Notes: generated from the letters alone by a model not told the origin. A stretch of 39,360 nucleotides of DNA from JTS-RE9 sp964649195 (GCA_964649195.1 CAZYPK010000032.1:1-39360), one strand, 5' to 3'; positions 23,991 through 31,554 are shown, counted from the first letter of the stretch. A program made the numbers and translations.

Positions 23991-24428
23991 ATGATTTCAC
24001 AGACCACCGAATACGCCCTGCGGGCCATGGTGCATCTGGCCGACCAGGCCGATGAACCGCTCACCACCCCGCAGATCGCCGCCGCCACACGGGTGCCCGT
24101 CGGCTATCTCGCCAAGGTGCTCGGCTCGCTGGGCAAGGCGGGACTCGTGCGATCGCAGCGCGGACTGCACGGCGGATTCGTCATCGCCTTGCCGCCCCGT
24201 GAAATCACGGTGCTGGATGTGATCAACGCCGTCGATCCCATTCAGCGAATCACCACCTGCCCGCTGGGTCTCAAGGCCCACGGCAAGCGGCTCTGCCCGC
24301 TGCACAAACGGCTCGACAATGCCATGGCCCAGGTCGAAGCCGCCTTCGCCAACAGCACCCTGGCCGACCTTCTTGCCGACCCGTCGCCCAGCAAGCCGCT
24401 GTGCAATGTGGCCGGCGGACGCAGATAG
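23991..24428 (+). CDS. Rrf2 family transcriptional regulator
   Basis: A 145-residue regulator. The N-terminal winged helix is typical (MISQTTEYALRAMVHLADQ, VPVGYLAKVLGSLGKAGLV, RSQRGLHGGF). Members such as NsrR, IscR and RsrR sense NO, Fe-S state or redox through a cysteine-bound cluster in the C-terminal half. Here the cysteines are C90 (TTCPLG), C102 (RLCPLHKRLD) and C138 near the end; the usual three-Cys cluster is not regularly spaced, so cluster binding is possible but unproven. It is first in a probable operon with a c-haem protein and a truncated haemoglobin, which favours an NO or redox sensing role. Confidence 0.9.
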   Translation: MISQTTEYALRAMVHLADQADEPLTTPQIAAATRVPVGYLAKVLGSLGKAGLVRSQRGLHGGFVIALPPREITVLDVINAVDPIQRITTCPLGLKAHGKRLCPLHKRLDNAMAQVEAAFANSTLADLLADPSPSKPLCNVAGGRR

Positions 24429-24511
24429 CGCCGTTGAATTCCCGATTGATGCGCGGCCTGAAATCGCAAATCGCAATCAAGCTCCAATGCCAAAGAAAAA
24501 AGGCGGAAATC

Positions 24512-25849
24512 ATGCGTGATCCGAGTTCCATCATCAGCGCACGATCCATTCAACACCATTGCATGATCATCCTCTGCTGCGCCATGCCCGCCTTCGCCCA
24601 GTTCGGCGAGTCCAGCTTCGTCGTGCCTCTGGAAGATGAGGCGATCCAGTACGACAGGATTCCGCCCAACGATCCCGTCACCGCTTTGCTTTCGCGCATC
24701 GAAAAGGGCCAGGCGAAACTCACCCGCGATGATGAAACCGGTTTTCTCCGTTCGCTGCTCAAGGAACTGAATGTTTCCGAATCATCGCAGATGCTGGTCT
24801 TCTCCAAGACCAGCGCCCAGCTTCGCCGCATTTCGCCGACCAATCCGCGGGCCATCTATTTCAATGATGATGTCTATGTCGGCTACGTGCGCGGCAGCGG
24901 GATGCTGGAAATCTCCGCCGTCGATCCCAGGCAGGGCGCGATGTTTTACACGGCGATTCCCGATGAAAACGGCGTCCTGAAGTTCGCCCGCGATGGTCAA
25001 TGCCTTCAGTGTCATGCCTCGCCGCGCACCGCCGGGGTGCCCGGACACATCGTCCGTTCGCTCTTCACCGACGCCAACGGCTTCCCGCTGCTTCAGGCCG
25101 GCTCGACCAACATCGACCATCGCAGCACGATCGAATCGCGCTGGGGCGGCTGGTATGTCACCGGCACCCACAAGCCCCACGTCCACATGGGCAACCTGCT
25201 GGTCGAAAACGAAAACCACCCCGAAAAATCCGACCTCGCCAAAGGCGCCAACCTCGACGACCTGAGCCGGTTCTTCGATCAGCGTGGCTATCTCAACGGC
25301 CACAGCGACATCGTCGCCCTCATGGTCCTCGAACATCAGGCCCGCCTGCACAACCTGCTCACCCTGGTGAACTACGAAGGCCGCACGGCCCTGCGCTACC
25401 AGGCCGTGCTCAACGAGATGATGAAGGACCCGCCCGACAAGATGCTCGACTCGACGAGGCGGCGGTTCCACAACGCGACGGAGGCCCTGCTCAAGTACAT
25501 GCTCTTTGTCGAGGAGGCGCCGCTCAAGGGGCGGATCAAGGGCACCTCCACCTTCGCGGCTGATTTCGCCAGGCTTGGCCCGCGCGACGGGCGCGGCCGG
25601 TCGCTGCGCGACTTCGACCTGAAAACAAGGATGTTCCGCCATCCGCTCAGCTACCTGATCTATTCGCAATCGTTCGACGGGATTCCCGCCCCGCTGCGCG
25701 AGGAAATCCTCCGACGGCTGTGGGAGATCCTCACCGGGCGCGACAAGAGCGAGATCTTCGCGGCGATCAAGCCGGAGGATCGCCGGGCGATTCTGGAGAT
25801 TCTGCGGGCGACGAAAAAGAACCTGCCTGATTATTGGGAGCAGGATTGA
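24512..25849 (+). CDS. Exported c-type haem protein of unknown function
   Basis: A 445-residue protein with an N-terminal signal (about residues 17-30, MIILCCAMPAFAQ). One haem-binding motif CLQCH at residues 164-168 is followed by a conserved-looking block HASPRTAGVPGHIVRSLF, then DHRSTIESRWGGWYVTGTH, HVHMGNLL and, in the helical C-terminal half, ALMVLEHQARLHNLLT. The many His residues after the CxxCH could provide the distal ligand. I do not recognise a named family. The start is the ATG after AGGCGG; upstream in-frame codons overlap the Rrf2 end. It lies 83 bases after the Rrf2 gene and 134 bases before the haemoglobin, so a periplasmic redox or NO-related role is inferred. Confidence 0.75.
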   Translation: MRDPSSIISARSIQHHCMIILCCAMPAFAQFGESSFVVPLEDEAIQYDRIPPNDPVTALLSRIEKGQAKLTRDDETGFLRSLLKELNVSESSQMLVFSKTSAQLRRISPTNPRAIYFNDDVYVGYVRGSGMLEISAVDPRQGAMFYTAIPDENGVLKFARDGQCLQCHASPRTAGVPGHIVRSLFTDANGFPLLQAGSTNIDHRSTIESRWGGWYVTGTHKPHVHMGNLLVENENHPEKSDLAKGANLDDLSRFFDQRGYLNGHSDIVALMVLEHQARLHNLLTLVNYEGRTALRYQAVLNEMMKDPPDKMLDSTRRRFHNATEALLKYMLFVEEAPLKGRIKGTSTFAADFARLGPRDGRGRSLRDFDLKTRMFRHPLSYLIYSQSFDGIPAPLREEILRRLWEILTGRDKSEIFAAIKPEDRRAILEILRATKKNLPDYWEQD

Positions 25850-25851
25850 GC

Positions 25852-25890
25852 GGTTGCATGACACGCCTCGCGGGGGCGTGTCACGCAACC
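25852..25890. promoter_or_regulatory. Intercistronic hairpin before the haemoglobin
   Basis: GGTTGCATGACACGCC (25852-25867) pairs with GGCGTGTCACGCAACC (25875-25890) with one A-C mismatch and a 7-base loop. It begins 3 bases after the haem-protein stop and has no T-tract, so it is more likely an mRNA-stability or partial-attenuation element than a full terminator. Confidence 0.5.
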
Positions 25891-25983
25891 GGGACATGGG
25901 AATCGTTGAACGTGATTCATCACTCAAATCGCGTGCGCCTGTGGTGCGCGCCAGGCGGCAAAGCCGCGGAAAGGAAACGTGTC

Positions 25984-26364
25984 ATGGCAACTTTGTTCGA
26001 GCAACTGGGCGGGCAGCCCGCGGTGGAGGCGGCGGTGGAAATCTTCTACAGGAAGATGCTCGCCGACGATCGTGTCAGGCATTTCTTCGATGATGTCGAT
26101 ATGACGAAACAGATTCGCAAGCAGAAGAACTTTCTGATGATGGCCTTTGGCGGACCGGTGAAATACACCGACCGCAAGATGCGCGACGCCCACGCCCATC
26201 TGCTGGAGCGCGGCCTCAATGACACCCACGTCGATATCGTGATCGAACACCTTGGCGACACCCTGGCGGAACTGGGCGTGCCCGCCGAACTGATCGCCCA
26301 GGTGGCGGCCATCGCCAACTCGGTGCGCGACGAGGTGCTGGGCCGCGACCCGGTCCCGGCATGA
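25984..26364 (+). CDS. Group 1 truncated haemoglobin
   Basis: A 126-residue globin of the trHbN (group I) class. The opening TLFEQLGGQPAVEAAVEIFY is the group signature, Tyr22 (FYRKM) is at B10, and the proximal haem ligand is His70 in MRDAHAHLLERG. Proteins of this class bind O2 and NO, and some oxidise NO to nitrate. ATG 25984 has AAAGGA 8 bases upstream. It is the last gene of the probable Rrf2/c-haem/haemoglobin operon and is followed by a family A element and a terminator. A damaged copy of its last 10 codons lies at 28863. Confidence 0.9.
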   Translation: MATLFEQLGGQPAVEAAVEIFYRKMLADDRVRHFFDDVDMTKQIRKQKNFLMMAFGGPVKYTDRKMRDAHAHLLERGLNDTHVDIVIEHLGDTLAELGVPAELIAQVAAIANSVRDEVLGRDPVPA

Positions 26365-26399
26365 GGCTCGCCTGTTGATCGCCGTGTTTGTTCTCGGCC

Positions 26400-26519
26400 G
26401 GGTGGCTGGGGCTGGAGGCTTTGCGCAAGCCCCGGCCCAGGCGACCCTCGACTTTCAGTTGCTTCACTTTGCTTCGTGCGTCTGGGCCGGGGCTTCGCGG
26501 ACTCAGCCCCAGCCACCCA
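26400..26519. repeat. Repeat family A, copy 3
   Basis: Same inverted ends and inner pair as copies 1 and 2. It lies 36 bases after the haemoglobin stop and separates the gene from the T-tracted terminator at 26598. Confidence 0.8.
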
Positions 26520-26597
26520 GCCCAACCTCCAGCCCCAGCCACCCACCGGTTTCGACAGGCTCAGCAGCGGCGCAAAACCACACCGGCAAAAACAGAA

Positions 26598-26628
26598 CCG
26601 ACCCACGGGAACGGGTCGGCTTTGTTTT
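26598..26628 (+). terminator. Terminator after the haemoglobin operon
   Basis: CCGACCC (26598-26604) and GGGTCGG (26613-26619) form a 7-bp stem with an ACGGGAAC loop, followed by CTTTGTTTT. Preceded by CACCGGCAAAAACAGAA, also present before the terminator at 28933. It also faces the end of the convergent lipoprotein gene. Confidence 0.8.
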
Positions 26629-27476
26629 AACGCTCTGACGACGACGGTGTTGCGGGGTCAACGATCTCGATGCGAACCGGTGGAAAACGGAACTCGACAT
26701 TTTCCCACGACACCCCTGACACGTCCGACAGACGCAAGCCCGGCGGTTGACGAAAGCCGTGGGGGCGAAAAACCAGTTTCAGATCACGCACGCCGGGATC
26801 CCGCTGCAGCAGAAGTTCCGTGCCAAGTTCCTGAACCGTCACGTCCTCGTGACCGCGAGCGATTGTTACTTCACGCAGATATTCCTCGCGTTTCAGCATG
26901 TCCTGCTTCCGGGCCGCGAGCGTGATGCTGGCGATGCGCAATTCACCCGGCCTCAGCAGTGTGGGTTCGTTCATTGGACGAGCCATCACCGCTTGGCGGT
27001 CCCATAAAATGCATGTGAATGTGTCCGGGATGGATTGTTCGATGATCGCGTTATAACGATGGTCCTTGCCAAACGGATGTTCGGCCAGGCTGAGCGCGAC
27101 CGTCGGCATCAAATACATCTCCGGCAGCTCGACATCCCGATCCGACACGTTCTGAAACAGCACCGTCAAATGCGCCGCCTGTCCGACGGGCACGCGACCC
27201 TGGGCCGCGAAGGCCATGGCGCGGATGCCGTTGATCGGTTCCATCCATCGTGATGAAAGGGGTTGCGGATCGGGTGCTGTCGCAACGGCTCCAGCCGGCG
27301 GCGGAGACACGGGGGGGAACCGGGGGTGCCGGGGAAACCGGTGAGTGAGCGCATCCGATCAACACGATGAGCGCCGCCATCATCGCTATCATTTCGACAC
27401 AGGAGAGGCCCAAGTATTTGTATTTCACGAATGCGGCCATATCAAGACCCATAGAGATTGTTAGGAGGCGCCTCAT
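26627..27476 (-). pseudogene. Lipoprotein gene with homopolymer frameshift
   Basis: Two frames join into one sensible protein. The first gives a lipoprotein signal (MIAMMAALIVLIGC, lipobox LIGC) and HSPVSPAPPVPP; the second continues with PAGAVATAPDPQPLSSRWME through 220 residues to the stop at 26627. They meet at a run of seven G (27311-27317 on the plus strand, CCCCCCC in the gene); removing one base restores the frame. The rest is beta-rich (AAHLTVLFQNVSDRDVELPE), like an immunoglobulin-fold surface protein, with no known family. The start codon at 27476 overlaps the stop of the upstream lipoprotein gene as ATGA; ATG 27392 would give a shorter signal peptide. The run could be a real phase-variable tract or a sequencing error. 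Confidence 0.65.
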
Positions 27477-28093
27477 TCCGGTCGGGACTTATATGTGTCG
27501 ATGACAAGATTCAGGAGTCTTTGCAATGGGCTGTCATCATCCACCGCCGTTCGAGGCTGAACCGGAAGGATTAGCGTACTTGGCAAACCACTCGATTTGA
27601 TCTCATGTTGTCTCCACTGGCCATCGATGACGGGCAGTGGCCGGACGAGGATGATGACGGAATCCACATCAGTATTCCTCGGAAGCCTGATGAAAGGCTG
27701 CTTTTCGGAAATCGCCCACACCGGGTGCTGCCACGCAAGCCTGCGCTTTACCGTGTCCATCGCACCATAATAAGGAGACTCCACAATAAAAATCGGAGCC
27801 GCAACGGCGCCATCAACGTGTCGGACAAACAGAACGGTTTGCACCGCACACTTGCATGGATCGCCATTGTCATCGACAATAACAGTCGAAACGACGTCAA
27901 ACGCATCTGTAGCGAACACGCCAGCGGGCAAATTCGACGACACCGTGGAATCACCGGAGCTGCACGAGCTTACGCAGACAAATGCAAAAGACAGGGGCAG
28001 AAAAAGAAGACTGGTCCATTGTCCTCTTTTCTTCGTCCCTCGTCGTCGGCTTCGACGTGGAAGGCGATGCGGAACGGTAATATGCAATTTCAT
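27473..28093 (-). CDS. Lipoprotein of unknown function
   Basis: A 206-residue protein. A basic n-region (RRSRRRGTKKRG) precedes a hydrophobic core LLFLPLSFAFVCVSSC with a lipobox-like VSSC. The rest is a mixed alpha/beta domain (VVSTVIVDDNGDPCKCAV, FVRHVDGAVAAPIFIVESPY, VDSVIILVRPLPVIDG) that I do not recognise. Its stop overlaps the start of the next lipoprotein gene (ATGA), so the two are probably one transcript and functionally linked. ATG 28093 is used; there is no ribosome site, and a TATAAT 8 bases before the ATG suggests a leaderless message. An in-frame TTG at 28114 is the alternative. Confidence 0.65.
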   Translation of the reverse strand: MKLHITVPHRLPRRSRRRGTKKRGQWTSLLFLPLSFAFVCVSSCSSGDSTVSSNLPAGVFATDAFDVVSTVIVDDNGDPCKCAVQTVLFVRHVDGAVAAPIFIVESPYYGAMDTVKRRLAWQHPVWAISEKQPFIRLPRNTDVDSVIILVRPLPVIDGQWRQHEIKSSGLPSTLILPVQPRTAVDDDSPLQRLLNLVIDTYKSRPE

Positions 28094-28100
28094 ATTTGTG

Positions 28101-28106
28101 ATTATA
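28101..28106 (-). promoter_or_regulatory. -10 box for a possible leaderless transcript
   Basis: TATAAT on the minus strand ends 7 bases before the ATG at 28093, the distance expected if transcription starts at or next to the start codon. No -35 box is clear. Confidence 0.35.
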
Positions 28107-28134
28107 TCACCCAATCGTGGATGGAGCGTACGCC

Positions 28135-28587
28135 ATGAAACGCTTGCCCCGGGACACGGATTTCAAGCCCACAGACGACTTGCACTGCCGGCGATGCGGA
28201 TATCTATTGCGAGGAATGTCTTTGTTTGATGATTGCCCCGAATGTGGCCAATCAGTGAAATCATCGATTTTTTCGCGGCGAGCCTCTCGCGCGACCTCAT
28301 TGGAAGTGAGTTCGATCCGGATATTTGCACAATGGCTGTGCGGATTGGGAGCGGGATGTCTGGCATTGGTCGTTATTGGGGCCTCGGCCTTGCGCCCTCC
28401 TGGTGAAGCGCATGTAATCCTAATAGGCTTTTTACTGATGTCATCCACGATTGCAGGCGCGATTGCAAGTATCATATTGGTTTTTGTCGCGGCAGTTGAC
28501 GCGCAGAATCGTTGGTCCTGTGGAATTATTGCGCTGTTATCGATTCTTATTGCGATTGCATCATGGGTGATTGAGTGGTTAGGTTAA
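28135..28587 (+). CDS. Zinc-ribbon membrane protein
   Basis: A 150-residue protein. The N-terminus carries a four-cysteine zinc ribbon, CRRCGYLLRG (about residues 18-27) and CPECGQ (about 36-41), a pattern common in Planctomycetota membrane proteins. Three to four hydrophobic helices follow (LCGLGAGCLALVVIGASAL, LIGFLLMSSTIAGAIASIIL, WSCGIIALLSILIAIASWVI). GGAG lies 8 bases before ATG 28135, so this start is preferred over ATG 28117. The function is unknown. Its AT content is higher than that of its neighbours. It is divergent from the two lipoproteins. Confidence 0.7.
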   Translation: MKRLPRDTDFKPTDDLHCRRCGYLLRGMSLFDDCPECGQSVKSSIFSRRASRATSLEVSSIRIFAQWLCGLGAGCLALVVIGASALRPPGEAHVILIGFLLMSSTIAGAIASIILVFVAAVDAQNRWSCGIIALLSILIAIASWVIEWLG

Positions 28588-28710
28588 ACAAAGCGGCCGG
28601 TATCGATTGTCATGCAGTATAGGAATGCGGCCGGAATAACTTTCCGAAATGATGGCTGCCGGGAATTGGGGGCAAGAAGGGGACAGGCTGTAAAATGGAC
28701 CCCTCCTGCT

Positions 28711-28832
28711 CTGTTGAAAACATCCTGATTTCGCGCTCAAGCCCGATGGCGAGTCCGCGAGCCGTCGGGGTATCAGCCACGGAATACCCCGACGGCTCGC
28801 GGACTCGCCATCGGGCTTGATGTTTTCAACAG
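28711..28832. repeat. Family D composite hairpin
   Basis: Outer arms CTGTTGAAAACATC (28711-28724) and GATGTTTTCAACAG (28819-28832). Inner arms are 36-base perfect complements (28738-28773 and 28784-28819) starting CAAGCCCGATGGCGAGTCCG. The core recurs at 34964 with unrelated outer arms. Confidence 0.85.
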
Positions 28833-28862
28833 ACCAGCCCCCTCCCCTTTTCTTCCCCCGGC

Positions 28863-28892
28863 GAGGTGTTGGGCCGCGATCCGGTCCCGACA
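28863..28892 (+). pseudogene. Remnant of a truncated-haemoglobin gene 3' end
   Basis: Thirty bases match 26332-26361, the last codons of the haemoglobin (GAGGTG.TGGGCCGCGA.CCG and on), with three differences; in frame they read EVLGRDPVPT. The sequence then joins directly to the CTCAGCAGCGG...terminator segment that, at the haemoglobin locus, is separated by a family A element. No other globin sequence remains. Confidence 0.55.
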
Positions 28893-28932
28893 AGCTCAGC
28901 AGCGGTGCAGAACAACACCGGCAAAAACAGAA

Positions 28933-28960
28933 CCGCCCCACGGGAGTGGGGCGGTTTTTT
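28933..28960 (+). terminator. Rho-independent terminator, duplicate of 26598
   Basis: CCGCCCC (28933-28939) and GGGGCGG (28948-28954) with loop ACGGGAGT, then TTTTTT. The preceding CACCGGCAAAAACAGAA is identical to that before the terminator at 26598. As a stand-alone terminator it could end transcripts from the zinc-ribbon gene. Confidence 0.8.
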
Positions 28961-28961
28961 G

Positions 28962-29006
28962 TTTCACAAGTTTTACAAGCTTCACAAGCTTTGCAAACTT
29001 CACAAG
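28962..29006. repeat. Nonamer tandem array (CTTCACAAG)x5
   Basis: Units TTTCACAAG, TTTTACAAG, CTTCACAAG, CTTTGCAAA, CTTCACAAG follow each other directly, between the terminator and the 3' end of the PEP-CTERM gene. Confidence 0.75.
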
Positions 29007-29025
29007 TCTCACGATCGGCGGTGGA

Positions 29026-30381
29026 TCATGCGGCACGGCGGCGGCGCAGGGCCAGGCCGGCCAGGGCGAGGAGGCTCATCATGGCGGTGGTCGGTTCGGG
29101 GACGATGTTCCCGATGATCTGGATGCCGCTGATGGCGGCGCGATCGTTGCCGTTGGAGATGCCGTCGGTCAGCAGGATGTTGAAGTCGGCGCCTGTGAAA
29201 CCGGACAGGCGAAGGAAGTTGGAGGTGATGCCCGCATCGAAGGCGGCCACGGCGTCGGCCTGGGTGAGGGCGACGCTCTCCATGAACAAGCCGCCGAAAC
29301 TGCCGGCCACTTCATGGGCCCACTTGGCGTCGGTGTTGCCGTCGCTGTCGGTGATGCGGATTTCCCACACGCCGTCGTGGTCGGTGTCGAAGTAAACGAT
29401 GACATCGTAGCCGTAGGCGGTGAACTTCGAGTCGAGGCCGGCGATCTGGATCGTGGGTGTCGAGGCGGCGTCGGCGCCTTTGTCGATGTAGGTTCGCATC
29501 ATGCGGTCCTCGTTGGTCGCCGAGGGGCCGCCGGTGTCCCACGTGTTGGCGGCCTGAAGATTGAGCACCGCGCCGGTCGCAATGCCGTTGCTGTCCACCA
29601 GGCCAAAGCCGGTCTGGTTCGGTGTGTTGAAAGTGGGGCCCACCGGGTTGTTCCAGTTGGCCAGGGGGACCACGCCGACTTCCGCGTTGACATTGACGAT
29701 CTGCGGATTAAAGGGTGTCACATTTCGGCCGCCGGCGAAGTTGATGCTGATGCGGTTGCTGCGGTCGGCGGTGTTGTCATTCATGTCAAGATGAAAGACG
29801 CGGTCGGCCGCGTGCGCCGTGACGGGGTTCGCCGCGATCGGCGCGCCGCTGCTGATGGCGCTGCCGCCGGTGTAGCTGTTGGGATCGGTGTTGTTGGCGC
29901 TGATGAAGCCGTTGCCGGTGGGTTTCACGTCGAAGGCATAGGTGGTGTTGGGCGCCAGGGCGATCGGGGCGTCGAACGTCCAGGTTGCATACTGATTCGC
30001 GGGAAGAAGAACGCCCGTCGCGGTTTCCTGAACGATGGGCACGAAGTTGCCGCCGCCGTCGATGGCGCCCACGCGCACGCTCCAACCGGGGCTGGTGTTG
30101 CCGCCTGTGAGAGCGAACAGCGAAGCGGAATGGAGGATGTAACCGTTGGGGTTGCCCAGCGTGGTGAAGGACTGCCCCTGATTGGGACGGTTGAACCAGA
30201 CGTGGCCCTCATCACCGCCGATGTCCGAGTTGCCGGCAAGCTGCGCGATGTCCGCGTCGTTGACGGTCGGCGCGGTCGCCGATGCGGACATCAGCGCCGC
30301 GTGGGTGTTCGAATTGAAGACCAGGCCGGCCAGGCACGCCAAAGCGGCCAGACCGATACGACGCAGCGGGAACGACATCAT
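29026..30381 (-). CDS. PEP-CTERM sorting-domain protein
   Basis: A 451-residue secreted protein. ATG 30381 has AGGAG 6 bases upstream. Residues about 7-28 are the signal peptide (RIGLAALACLAGLVFNSNTH). The body is Asn/Gly/Thr-rich with beta-strand patterns (TTYAFDVKPTGNGFISANNT, YGYDVIVYFDTDHDGVWEIR). DTDHDGVWE and ITDSDGNTDAK are Asp-rich and could bind calcium. The C-terminus, VPEPTTAMMSLLALAGLALR then RRRAA, is the PEP-CTERM anchor. No enzymatic motif is seen; a surface or matrix role is inferred. It is divergent from hisG with an operator-like inverted repeat between them. Confidence 0.85.
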   Translation of the reverse strand: MMSFPLRRIGLAALACLAGLVFNSNTHAALMSASATAPTVNDADIAQLAGNSDIGGDEGHVWFNRPNQGQSFTTLGNPNGYILHSASLFALTGGNTSPGWSVRVGAIDGGGNFVPIVQETATGVLLPANQYATWTFDAPIALAPNTTYAFDVKPTGNGFISANNTDPNSYTGGSAISSGAPIAANPVTAHAADRVFHLDMNDNTADRSNRISINFAGGRNVTPFNPQIVNVNAEVGVVPLANWNNPVGPTFNTPNQTGFGLVDSNGIATGAVLNLQAANTWDTGGPSATNEDRMMRTYIDKGADAASTPTIQIAGLDSKFTAYGYDVIVYFDTDHDGVWEIRITDSDGNTDAKWAHEVAGSFGGLFMESVALTQADAVAAFDAGITSNFLRLSGFTGADFNILLTDGISNGNDRAAISGIQIIGNIVPEPTTAMMSLLALAGLALRRRRAA

Positions 30382-30436
30382 GTGAATCTCCTCAAAGCCA
30401 TGTGAAAAAGGTGTGATGGAACCGCAATCTCCTCCC

Positions 30437-30472
30437 CCTGTAAGAGATGTAACATTACAGCCATCTTACAGG
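30437..30472. promoter_or_regulatory. Inverted TGTAAG/CTTACA repeats between PEP-CTERM gene and hisG
   Basis: CCTGTAAGAGATG (30437-30449) pairs with CATCTTACAGG (30462-30472), and a further ATTACAG lies between. The site is 56 bases from the PEP-CTERM start and 122 bases from hisG. It may be an operator for either gene or a hairpin in the PEP-CTERM leader. Confidence 0.35.
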
Positions 30473-30594
30473 ATGTGCCCCGAAAACGCCACCATTATCT
30501 CCAAAACCGCATCATTTCCTGCTCCCATGCCGGACCGCGCCTTTCCGCCTTCTCCTTCGCATGGCTTTTCCGCTTCGTGTATCCTTTTCCGCCT

Positions 30595-31488
30595 ATGACG
30601 GACATCCGCAACAACCCATCGCTTCTCCGCATCGGCCTGCCCAAAGGCAGCCTTCAGGATTCCACGGTCGATCTGTTCAATCGCGCAGGCTTCGATGTCA
30701 AGGTCTCCGATCGCTCCTACTTCCCGACGATCGACGATCCCGACCTGGCCATGATCATGTTCCGCGCCCAGGAGATGAGCCGGTATGTCGAGGACGGCGT
30801 GATCGATGTCGGCATCACCGGCGTCGATTGGGTCGTCGAGAACGGCTCGGATGTTCACGAGGTCTGCGAGCTTCGCTATTCCAAGGCCACCAGCAAGCCC
30901 GCCCGCTGGGTGCTGGCGGTGCCGGAGGAATCGAAGGTCACCAAACCCGAAGACCTGGCCGGCGGCATCATCGCCACCGAACTGGTCAGCAGCACCAAAA
31001 AGTTTTTTGAGGATCGCAAAGTCCCCATCAAGAAGGTCGAGTTCAGTTGGGGCGCCACCGAAGTGAAGGCCCGTTTGGTCGATGCCATCGTCGATATCAC
31101 CGAGACCGGTTCAAGCCTCCGCGCCAACCGGCTGCGGGAGATCGCCACCGTTCTCAGCAGCACGACGCGGCTGATCTGCAACAGGCAGACCTGGGCGGAC
31201 CCGAAAAAGCGGGCCAAGGTGGAGGACATCGCGCTACTATTGCAGGGCGCGATCAACGCCCGTGAAAAGACCGGGCTGAAGATGAACGTGCCTCGCGCCG
31301 GTCTCGATGCGGTGCTGGCGATTCTGCCGGCGGAAAAATCGCCGACGATCAGCGCATTGGCGGATGCCCAGTGGGTCGCGGTGGATATCATCGTGGATGA
31401 GCGCGTGGAGCGCGCCCTGATCCCGCAGCTTTGCCGTGCCGGAGCGACGGGGATCATCAGTTACCCGCTCAACAAAGTGATCGCCTGA
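30595..31488 (+). CDS. hisG: ATP phosphoribosyltransferase, long form
   Basis: A 297-residue enzyme for the first step of histidine synthesis, joining ATP and PRPP. The start LLRIGLPKGSLQDSTVDLFN, the central IDVGITGVDWVVENG, and the PRPP-type loop DAIVDITETGSSLRAN are diagnostic. The C-terminal 75 residues (KMNVPRAGLDAVLAILPAEK onward, ending GATGIISYPLNKVI) are the ACT-like regulatory domain that binds histidine, so this is the self-sufficient long form that needs no HisZ. ATG 30595 has no clear ribosome site. No other his gene is adjacent. Confidence 0.95.
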   Translation: MTDIRNNPSLLRIGLPKGSLQDSTVDLFNRAGFDVKVSDRSYFPTIDDPDLAMIMFRAQEMSRYVEDGVIDVGITGVDWVVENGSDVHEVCELRYSKATSKPARWVLAVPEESKVTKPEDLAGGIIATELVSSTKKFFEDRKVPIKKVEFSWGATEVKARLVDAIVDITETGSSLRANRLREIATVLSSTTRLICNRQTWADPKKRAKVEDIALLLQGAINAREKTGLKMNVPRAGLDAVLAILPAEKSPTISALADAQWVAVDIIVDERVERALIPQLCRAGATGIISYPLNKVIA

Positions 31489-31499
31489 CCCCCGGACCC

Positions 31500-31520
31500 A
31501 GCCGCTTGCGGCTTCGCTCC
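31500..31520. repeat. Family E palindrome
   Basis: AGCCGCTTGCGGCTTCGCTC lies in the 66-base gap between hisG and the TPR gene and matches the palindrome at 12795. Confidence 0.7.
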
Positions 31521-31554
31521 GCGGCCTTTCGCGATCGCGCCAAGGAAGAAGATC

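Larger units (their letters stand above)
28588..29025. other. Repeat-filled gap between zinc-ribbon and PEP-CTERM genes
   Basis: No gene is supported here. In order: about 120 bases with no visible feature, a family D composite hairpin (28711-28832), a remnant of the truncated-haemoglobin 3' end with its terminator (28863-28960) and a nonamer array (28962-29006). Confidence 0.6.
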
